Shown one piece after another: positions 1 to 8,100 of a stretch of DNA of 29,385 bases. How positions within the stretch are numbered: the first letter of the stretch is position 1; every line of letters starts with the position of its first letter. Made by a program: the position numbers and the translations under genes. The stretch is from positions 1-29,385 of IMG/VR virus record IMGVR_UViG_3300042521_003031; one strand, 5' to 3'. This stretch comes from a virus. The notes under the pieces are model-generated. The model was given only the letters and a program-made list of their open reading frames with translations. It searched no databases and had not been told where the DNA came from.

Positions 1-48
1 ATTGTCGCTAAGTCGCAACTTGCCAGTGCGTCCAGTATAAAATGGCAT
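1..48 (-). CDS. Partial gene: start of a probable tail structural protein
   Basis: Only the first 16 codons lie in the window; the gene runs off the left edge. The peptide begins MPFYTGRTGKLRL. Openings of this kind (short aromatic start, then GRTG and a beta-strand-like stretch) resemble small structural proteins that follow the tail-tip gene in cyanophages, but the fragment is too short to assign firmly. It starts 35 bases after the stop of the host-specificity protein and continues the tail operon. No strong Shine-Dalgarno sequence is visible before the ATG. The role in the tail is inferred from position. Confidence 0.55.
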   Translation of the reverse strand, partial: MPFYTGRTGKLRLSDN

Positions 49-83
49 GGCTTTATTGTCTTTGTTTCATCTTAGCAGCTTCC

Positions 84-3000
84 TTAATCATCAATTTGAT
101 ACAAAGTGGTGTCAAACTGTACGATGCGAGAATAAGTGGTGCCGCTGCTTTCGTCGCAAGGATGTTCAATCGCTCTGATGGTCACCTCTCCTTCTTCCTC
201 CATTGTGATTTCCGTCACGCGGAACACGCGCTTGTTTGTAATTTGATTGCCAAACACTACTAGCCATCCTTCAAAAGCGGCAAGTTCTGGAGCAGTGTTA
301 TTCACAATGGTGATGCCAGGTTTTTTGATGACGCCTTGGCCGCCCTTGTAAAGCAAAGCATCGTATGTGGCATTGACAATGCCTTCTGTCAATGGAATGT
401 CAAGGCTTCCGCCAGCTCCAATCTTACCTGCAGTGAGGTTGTCCCATTGGTTTTGGTCTGTTTGCACATAAATGTAGGATCCAGGCGCCACTGGGCTTTC
501 AGTTGGGAATGTCTTAAATTCCACGGCACGTTTAGACCATCGCCGCTGTGAACATAACAACATGCCATAATTAATTGCCTGATTCCTGCTGGAAACATAG
601 GCGGATAAATCAAACGTTTGCCTGATGCAAGAGGCTTCATCTGCATTAGCCAAGCGAATGGTAAAGCTTGTATTGCCAGGGAATGGATCCCCGTCTGTTG
701 AATCTCGATAGACGATGGTGGCAAGAAGATCTTCAGTGTTGTCGCCATAGTCAATAAATTCTTCCTTGTAGCTCCCTTCGAGAATGTTCCCTTGATTAAA
801 CAAAGCAGAAATATCAATGCGGCTATCAACTAAGCCATTCTCGTCATAAGGCACTGCGGGTGCCAATGATTCTTTGCCGCCAATCTTGGTAAATTCCAAC
901 AATGAGAACGGTGCCACTGTGGTCCAGAATTCGCGCCATGACTGAGGATCGGCAATAACACCATCCATGAAATAACCATTTGCCCTGCAAAACTTCACAG
1001 CCTTGCCAAGGCTTTCTAGGTCGATGCCATTAATATCAGCGTATGCTCCAATGCCATTCTCCTTATCAAGCACGCTATCCAAGAAGATTTCAGGAGCGTA
1101 GCTCGTTGAACTAACTGGCACGCTATTTACATCCACTACATAGTCACCGTCTTGATTAGGAGCAAACCTCCTCACTTTCTTGCCTTTGGTAACATAAGCA
1201 CTAAGCGTACGTAAATCTTGAATTCCTTTTCCGCTGTAAGCATTAAAGCCGATGAGAGAAAGCCCTTGGTAAAGAGCAGGCGGGAAGGTTTCTATTTGTT
1301 GCTCTGTAACAGCAGCCAATGCAATTTCAGGGCCACCATCGAAAGAGAAAGCAATTTGCGTGTCAGAACGCATTGAAAATACGTCCCATTCGTCCACAAA
1401 CCCTGGATTATTATTGAGCGGAGGAAGCAGCCTTTCGGTTTTCAACACTCGACCGTGAATGGCAACATATCCCGCTCGGCCATTGCCAATGGGAATATTC
1501 TTATTCTTCTCGCTATTCTTGTATGCGCGAGTGTCAAGATAGGCTACGTCCACTTCTCGCTCGCCAAAGTAAGTGCGAATTTCTGCCGACAAGTCGATAA
1601 TTGGTTCCATCTTAAATGACCATTTCGTTCGCTCCTCATTTGATACAAAACGCATGCTGACAAAGTTATCCACTTCCACGCCTCTACGAATGGCAAAGAC
1701 AGTTGGCACGCGCTGATAAATATCATCAGACTCTTTCTTGTAAAGCAACCAAAACATTGCTGTGCGTATGCGGAGACCATTATCTGCGTCTCTATGCTTT
1801 TGCTCTTTGTTGTCTCCATATTTGCTTTGACGCCCAGAAATGCGCTTATAAACTCTTGCTTTCAATGCAAAATCAACGATGTCACACTTTGTAACAGTGG
1901 TGTAAGTAAGTTCGTCAATCTTTGCTAGGCATTTAACATTGAAATAGTCATTAAATCGCTCTGGATCGCGCAAGATAAACTGGCATTCATTGATCACTTC
2001 CTGCACTTCATCGTACCGTGCTTGCCATGCTGCATCTCGCGCGGCCATGGCACCGGTGTCAAGGATAAGAGTTGAGGCAAGCTCGCCAAGGCGCGTCTTG
2101 AGCCTATTCTTCCTGCGCTTCAGACGCTTGCGCTCATCTGCCGCATCAGAACGCGGATTGCCGTCATATAAGCCACGTAACGTGGCCCTTCTCGAAAGCT
2201 TGGCATATAGATCCTTCAATGCATTCTTGGCATTTCTCACTTCATTCTGTAAAACTCTCTTCCTTTGCTTCTTGCCAGAAATCTGCCCTTTATAGCCCTG
2301 CGGTTTGTCGTCTAAGAGATCTGCAATCTCATCGTTCTTTTCTTCAATCAAATCTCTCTTAGCTTTAATCGTATCCTCAATACCGTCAATTTGCTTAATT
2401 AGATCATTGAACTGTCCGCTATTTTTGGCTGCGTCATAAAGGGAATCGTCGTCAATGGTGCCCTTAATGATTGAAGTGAGTGTTTCAATTTCATCCTCCA
2501 CTTGATCAAATTCAGCTTGCAATGCAAGAAATACATCAGCTCCTTCACCGATGTAAATATTACCATATCCTTTCCTTTCATCGTCTAAAGCTTGAAGCTC
2601 TTCTCGTTTTTGCTGTAAAAGCTCTTCTGTTTCTACTTCGTTCTCTAAATAGCTCGTGGTTCCATAGTCTTCCTCGCAAAGAATACCAGTTTCTATGCAT
2701 TGAAAAGTGAACTCCCCTTCTCGCCCTTGTTTTTTCTCAATGGCATTGATAAGCTTAAATTTTGCAGCACCAAGCTTATAAACACTAGATGCTGTCATTG
2801 TGCTAATCAAGGCAATGCGATAGTCCTGCGCAGCACGTTCCACTTCATCATCAATCCTGTCGTCAGTTTCAACAAAGCGCAATGTAAAAGAAGCGCCTTC
2901 TGGAAACCTTGGGCGATTGTCGCTGCCTTGCCATGATTGCGGCCAATATATGCCTCTATCTTCGGAAGAAATGCGAGTGCCAAGGTCATCTTTTGATCGA

Positions 3001-3812
3001 CCAAGAATGTCTCCATTATCTTTAGTCAACTGGCCGTTTTCATCGCGCTCTAATACGAGCACGTTAATAGGCACTACGTCGTAAAGACCAAGGGTATTAT
3101 TACTAGAAGGGGAAAATGCTTGACTATAACCATCGACAATGATGGCTCCGCCTTTGTTTGCTCGATAAGTGTAATCTTGTGAGCCTTGCCCATCCTTGCT
3201 TGGGTCTTGCTCTGCGTTACCAGGCGGAAGCTGAAAGTCACCAAACTTCAGCGGACCGCTGGCATTGTTGCCATAGAGCCAGTATTTTTGAGCAGGAAAA
3301 TCCTCCAATGGGGCCTGGCCAAATGCAGTAAAACCATATTCATAAGCTTCAATATCTCCAGCTCCGACAACGCCAAGCATTTGAATGAATTGTTTGTTGC
3401 CAAAGCTTTGTACAGCCGACCAGACCAAGGATGTATTAACTCTTAGTCCTCCAGCGCTTCTGTTGTCGTCTTCTTTATTGGTATAAACCAAATTCACGGG
3501 ATCGCCATAGCGTGCCACTTCCTGAAAAGAATTGAAGCCATAACGCGGGCCAAAGATGGCATTGCGACTTTGTTTTCCTACCTTCTGCTGCTGTTCTGGT
3601 CGCGCTGTAAGGGCACCAACCACCTGAAAAATAGTGCCAACAACAGTTAGAACAGTTGCAATGATAGATAACGGCTCGTTTCTTATGTCAAAAACAGTCC
3701 CTATTTTTTCGTCTCTGTAATTCAATTGGGCAAGATAAAACTGCCAGTATTCTTCTTCTGTAATGCCAAGTGCTTCAATTAATTGATGCTCGTAGGGCAG
3801 TAATTTACGCAT
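84..3812 (-). CDS. Tail tip / host-specificity protein, lambda J-like
   Basis: Large 1242-residue protein at the end of the M-L-K-J-like series, in the position of the lambda central fibre protein J, which forms the tail tip and contacts the host receptor. A hydrophobic segment at about residues 47-71 (IIATVLTVVGTIFQVVGAL) resembles the N-terminal region of many J/I-type proteins. A long charged, heptad-like region at about residues 385-580 predicts extended coiled coil. The remainder is rich in beta-prone and aromatic sequence, as expected for hub and fibronectin-like domains. It overlaps the upstream NlpC-like gene by 8 bases, so translation is probably coupled. The family call rests on size, order and general composition; no receptor-binding domain could be recognised. 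Confidence 0.75.
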   Translation of the reverse strand: MRKLLPYEHQLIEALGITEEEYWQFYLAQLNYRDEKIGTVFDIRNEPLSIIATVLTVVGTIFQVVGALTARPEQQQKVGKQSRNAIFGPRYGFNSFQEVARYGDPVNLVYTNKEDDNRSAGGLRVNTSLVWSAVQSFGNKQFIQMLGVVGAGDIEAYEYGFTAFGQAPLEDFPAQKYWLYGNNASGPLKFGDFQLPPGNAEQDPSKDGQGSQDYTYRANKGGAIIVDGYSQAFSPSSNNTLGLYDVVPINVLVLERDENGQLTKDNGDILGRSKDDLGTRISSEDRGIYWPQSWQGSDNRPRFPEGASFTLRFVETDDRIDDEVERAAQDYRIALISTMTASSVYKLGAAKFKLINAIEKKQGREGEFTFQCIETGILCEEDYGTTSYLENEVETEELLQQKREELQALDDERKGYGNIYIGEGADVFLALQAEFDQVEDEIETLTSIIKGTIDDDSLYDAAKNSGQFNDLIKQIDGIEDTIKAKRDLIEEKNDEIADLLDDKPQGYKGQISGKKQRKRVLQNEVRNAKNALKDLYAKLSRRATLRGLYDGNPRSDAADERKRLKRRKNRLKTRLGELASTLILDTGAMAARDAAWQARYDEVQEVINECQFILRDPERFNDYFNVKCLAKIDELTYTTVTKCDIVDFALKARVYKRISGRQSKYGDNKEQKHRDADNGLRIRTAMFWLLYKKESDDIYQRVPTVFAIRRGVEVDNFVSMRFVSNEERTKWSFKMEPIIDLSAEIRTYFGEREVDVAYLDTRAYKNSEKNKNIPIGNGRAGYVAIHGRVLKTERLLPPLNNNPGFVDEWDVFSMRSDTQIAFSFDGGPEIALAAVTEQQIETFPPALYQGLSLIGFNAYSGKGIQDLRTLSAYVTKGKKVRRFAPNQDGDYVVDVNSVPVSSTSYAPEIFLDSVLDKENGIGAYADINGIDLESLGKAVKFCRANGYFMDGVIADPQSWREFWTTVAPFSLLEFTKIGGKESLAPAVPYDENGLVDSRIDISALFNQGNILEGSYKEEFIDYGDNTEDLLATIVYRDSTDGDPFPGNTSFTIRLANADEASCIRQTFDLSAYVSSRNQAINYGMLLCSQRRWSKRAVEFKTFPTESPVAPGSYIYVQTDQNQWDNLTAGKIGAGGSLDIPLTEGIVNATYDALLYKGGQGVIKKPGITIVNNTAPELAAFEGWLVVFGNQITNKRVFRVTEITMEEEGEVTIRAIEHPCDESSGTTYSRIVQFDTTLYQIDD

Positions 3813-4191
3813 CGGCCTTTGGCTTGAACCAGTTGAATTCTCTTATCGTCTTTGACGATAAAGCAATGCTAACACTACGTCCTCTTGGAGCAATGCAAAT
3901 AATGCTTTTGTTTGCTATTGTCCCCAATGCGCTGCGCTGTCCAAGCATTGCCACACAACCAGACGATGGACTAAGTGTTCTGTCGGCATTTTGCAAAAGC
4001 CAACGAGCCATTCTCAATGGAGGAAGAGCATTTTCTTGATAGTTCTCATAGGCCCAAGCAAAATCAGCAGCATAATCATAAAGACCAAGCCTTCGTCTGA
4101 TTGCACAAAACAATTGGAAACAGTCTGTAAAACCGAAGCCATCGTCGGGAGAGGCCCCCCATTTATATTGCAAGCCAATGAGATCATTCAT
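3805..4191 (-). CDS. NlpC/P60-like tail assembly protein (lambda K-like)
   Basis: A 128-residue protein with an N-terminal YKWGASPDDGF stretch followed by TDCFQL, matching the region around the catalytic cysteine (Cys24) of NlpC/P60 cysteine peptidases. In lambda the K protein carries such a domain behind a JAMM domain; here only the NlpC-like half is present. The later segment GCVAMLGQRSALGTI aligns by eye with the family's catalytic-histidine strand, but I see no histidine there, so peptidase activity is doubtful. The gene lies between the L-like and J-like genes, which supports a role in tail-tip assembly or local peptidoglycan opening at infection. Confidence 0.7.
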   Translation of the reverse strand: MNDLIGLQYKWGASPDDGFGFTDCFQLFCAIRRRLGLYDYAADFAWAYENYQENALPPLRMARWLLQNADRTLSPSSGCVAMLGQRSALGTIANKSIICIAPRGRSVSIALSSKTIREFNWFKPKADA

Positions 4192-4193
4192 AA

Positions 4194-4733
4194 CTAGCGG
4201 AAGCTCACTTCTGCTGTCACTGGCAAAATGCCTACATTTGTAGTGTTAAACGTACGTCGCGGGAAATTTGCTCCAACGCTATCCATAGCGCTTCTAAAAC
4301 GCAGCTCAACGGTGGTATCATCAAACGATGCGCCCACGCCAATGTAGTATTCGTCGTACGATGCAACTGTGGAGTAGTTTTCATAGCTTGAAAGACTTCC
4401 CGTGTTGCCTAGCCATGCAGTTTTAAAAGATAATCGACTAAGCCTATTGCCATCGCCTTCTTCAACTAATGCCACGCTAAATTCACTGTGCGGGAATAGC
4501 ACACGCAGCAAGGCATTTTCTCCGTTCAATGAAGCAAGAGAGCCTTCTGCTCTGAATGGCGCAAATTCATACAACGGCACGCTTGTACCAGGCACTGCCA
4601 CTTGAGAATCATTTGTGCCATAGAAAAAATTTTGATAACGATGAGTGGTGCCGCTAATCGGAGTGCCACTGGCTGTGATGCCACTAGCCGTGGTAAGTTC
4701 TAAAAAATTGGCAACAATAATCTTCTCGCTCAT
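4194..4733 (-). CDS. Minor tail protein (lambda L-like position)
   Basis: A 179-residue, mostly beta-prone protein without cysteine pairs. Its start overlaps the stop of the M-like gene in an ATGA arrangement, and two bases separate its stop from the NlpC-like gene. Position between M-like and K-like genes suggests a tail-tip component equivalent to lambda L. Lambda L binds an iron-sulphur cluster through cysteines; this protein has none, so equivalence is positional only. Related proteins in phages are often labelled DUF1833 or minor tail protein, but I cannot confirm membership from sequence inspection. Confidence 0.6.
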   Translation of the reverse strand: MSEKIIVANFLELTTASGITASGTPISGTTHRYQNFFYGTNDSQVAVPGTSVPLYEFAPFRAEGSLASLNGENALLRVLFPHSEFSVALVEEGDGNRLSRLSFKTAWLGNTGSLSSYENYSTVASYDEYYIGVGASFDDTTVELRFRSAMDSVGANFPRRTFNTTNVGILPVTAEVSFR

Positions 4734-5113
4734 GACAACTCACCAATCAATCGCACTGTAACATTGCTCACCCCATTGAATACCGCCTCAATTGCAGGAG
4801 GCTCTGCATACTCCCAAGAAATACTGTCTGGTGCTCTTAGCTCATTACCAAACGCGCTGTTCATTCCAGAAAACATTTCAGAAGGAAGAGCAAATCTATC
4901 TATGCTGCCATTCTGTCCATAGTAGTGATCAATGATTTGCTTTGCCAATGCATCAGTGATGTTTGTAAATTGAAGCTCAATGGAATGACCATAAGATTTG
5001 TTACCAAATACGCGCTTAACCGTAGCGCCTGATAAAGCCCGATAAGTTTTAAGAGGGAATTGCCCCGCTGAGTAGGTTCTCGATGCAGGGCGAATAGAAG
5101 GAAAATCAGCCAT
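4730..5113 (-). CDS. Minor tail protein (lambda M-like)
   Basis: A 127-residue protein opening with FPSIRPASRTYSAGQFP and containing a central QFTNITDALAKQI stretch and a late WEYAEPP motif. This pattern is typical of the small minor tail proteins encoded just after the tape measure in lambda-like and cyanophage tails. The ATG overlaps the last base of the tape measure stop codon (TAATG), and its own stop overlaps the start of the next gene, so the three are translated as a coupled series. It is expected to sit at the distal end of the tail where the initiator complex forms. Function is inferred from family pattern and position. Confidence 0.65.
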   Translation of the reverse strand: MADFPSIRPASRTYSAGQFPLKTYRALSGATVKRVFGNKSYGHSIELQFTNITDALAKQIIDHYYGQNGSIDRFALPSEMFSGMNSAFGNELRAPDSISWEYAEPPAIEAVFNGVSNVTVRLIGELS

Positions 5114-8100
5114 TAACGGATGCCAATGCGAGAGCGAGTGGATGGGCTTTGTTGTATCTTATCAAGGGCCATATTCATTCCCCTGGTAGCACCGCCCGCA
5201 ATTGAAGCACGGCGTGTTTCAGCCATTGCAACCTCTAATTGCTCACGGCTTACATACTCTACGCCATTAATCTTTGTGCTTTCAAACTTAAGCGTAAGCG
5301 GAGCTGCTTGTGCCATGCCTGGTGCATTGCGCCCCATTAAGTCACGAGCAGAACGTTCGCCGTTAATTTGCACTGGAATGGCTCGGCCATTTGGAAGGGG
5401 AACAACAGCTTCGTTGTAGCGCCCTTCACCTACAAGGCCAAGAGTCGGGCCGGACACCATGCCGCCGTCAGCAAAGGCACGGAAACCACCAGGGGCAATG
5501 CCGCCGTTGGCAAATGCCATGCCAGGAGGCAATGCAGAGGCTGGAATGTCTACGCCTTGAACAATAGAGGAAGACGAACTGCCTCCTCCTTTGAACATGC
5601 CACCAATACTGCTAATACCACCGAGCAAGCCGCCAACACTAAGAAGAATGCTGCCGATTCCTCCAAGCGTATTGGAAGTGCCACCTTCTTTGATTTGGTT
5701 AATACCAGCGGCAATGCCCATGATGGAGCCAGCAGCGATGCCGATGCCTTGAACTGTTGCGCCCAATGCTTTTTGCCAATTGATATTGGCCTCTGCAGTT
5801 TTTTCTGCTGTTTGATTCACCGTCTCCGCGACGCCTTGTGTGGCAGTGTTTAAATTCTCCGTAGCGGCGCCGATGGATTCCTCAAATTGCATTCCTGCGG
5901 GCATCTGGTCAATTGGCACGTCAATACCTTGAACAATGGCGGAAGCACCTGGCAATGCATTGGCGGCGGATTGGGCTGCACCTCCTGGGCCACCAGCCGC
6001 GCTTCTTATTGCAGCCGCGTGACCTTCAATTTTCTGTTGTGTTTCACGCGCTGTTTTTAATTCCTGAAGCTGTTTTTCCGTGGCGGAAAGTTGCTCTTTG
6101 CGTTTCGCTTCTTCACTGGGCAGGCCAAATATTGCACCAAGTTGATCCTTGAAGAATTTTTCAACTGGCTGCATTGCAAAGTCAAAGAACATGGTCAAGG
6201 CTTGATCAGCCAAGGCTTCCTGGGCCTTTTTGAGTGCTTCCACCGAATCGCCGCCTTTGGCGATTTCTTTAAACATATCACTGTATGCGCCCGTGACGCC
6301 TTCCACCGCCTGATTAATACGCGTAGAAGTTTCTTCTAGAGCTTTCAGCGCGTCAGCATTTTTCATTGTTGCAATAGCGCTTTCGAGAGCAGCAATTTGA
6401 TAAGCTTTTTGTGCTTCAGTTAAGTCTTGCAACTCTTGCTTATTCTGCGCAATAGCCTCTGCATTACCTTTTAAGGCGGCGGTTTCATTTGGAGTTAAAG
6501 CGATGCCATCCTTTTGTTTCTTTTGCAGGGCCGCAAGAGCCTTTTCATAGTCTTCGGTTTGTTTTTTGTTCCTTTCAATTCGCTCTTGCATTTCATAATT
6601 AGCCTTCGCAAGATCTTCTTGGTATTTAATGTATTCTTGCGGCATTCCTTGTAGCTGTAGATCATTTCTAATCTTCATTAAATCATTTTCAAGCCTTTGT
6701 TCTGCGACCGGGAAAATAGTATCAATATTTGCCTTGATCAAAGCGCTGCGTTTTTTTAGGGCTTCATTTGTGGCCATAATTGCAGTGCGTGCAGCCATCT
6801 CTTGCTGCGTGGCCATCTGTGTTTGTTCTACTTGCAGTTTGCCTACAGCCTTGTCCGCACGACGCTCTCTCGCGCCTGTTCCTCCTCCAATGCCAAGGAT
6901 TGATTGAACTTTGGCTGTAAGCTGCTTCTCCTGTCCAACTGGCACTTGGGCACCAGGCACGTCAAATGCAAGGCCAGCATAATGAGCGGATCCAGGGGTG
7001 TGGCGACCAACGGGGCTTCGTCCCTTGAATTCTGTTACCTGCACACCAGCCTTGGTAAGCTGCTGATATGCAGCCTCTGCCAATGCGCGAGAAGCAAATG
7101 CAAGATGCTCGTGATAATTGCCGCCACCATGGTCGGCCTGGTAATAAGGGCTAGAAGGATCTCCCGTGATATATTGAGTCATGCCACTTGGCAGGCCTTT
7201 TCCGCCGCCTCCACCTCCGGCAGCAGCAGCAGTATTTTCCGCCGCCCTGTAGTCCGCCACGGCTTTAGCAGCATCTTGCTCTGCCTTACGGATGATGCTG
7301 ATGCGGTCAAGCTCTAGTTTCTGTAAATCTTGTTGGAATTTTTCTTGACGAGCTTGGATTGAATTAAGCCCTGCAAGCTCGTAGGAATTGCGAGCATCAA
7401 TCAATGCGAGTTGATGCTGGAAGGCTTGGTCGTCAAGAGACATGCGACCTTCCGTGATTGCTTTGTTAAGTGCATTCTGAGAATTGGCGGCATCAATGGC
7501 GGCTTGCTGCTGCTGATTTGCAAGCTTTTCTGCTCCAGACTGCCCTTTGCCATCTGCAGCACCGGGTGGAATGTCTTTCAATTGTTGCCTACTAGCATCA
7601 ATTTGACGCTGCCTATTTACAGCCACTCGGGATGCCTCTGCAGCCGCCTCATCCGCCTGGCCAGCCTCATTGAGTGCTTTAATTCTTCCTTGTTGCGCAG
7701 CTTTTAAATTTGCATTAATTTGCATTTGGCCACCAGATGCAACGCCGCCCATGTAATTAATGCCAGATGCCAATCCGGTCCTTTGTAATGTCGCATATTC
7801 TTCCTGGGTAATTTTTTGCGCTCCACCTTTCAAGCGATTAAGAATGGCTGTGGCTTTTTCAATGGATTGCAACTGAGTTTCAATTTCTTGCTGTTTAGTC
7901 TGAGCGGCGGCAATATCACCAGCTTCTGCAGCCCTATTTAGTTCATCTGTCAGGCCAGCAGCCTTTCTTCGTGCATCATCTGCAGCGCTGCCAATATTTA
8001 AAAGTCGTTGAGCAACAAAATCAAGCCCAAGCAAAACTGCGCCTACGCCAAAAGAAATCAAAGTAACCTTCAATGCCATTGCCGCGATTCTTGCGGCATT

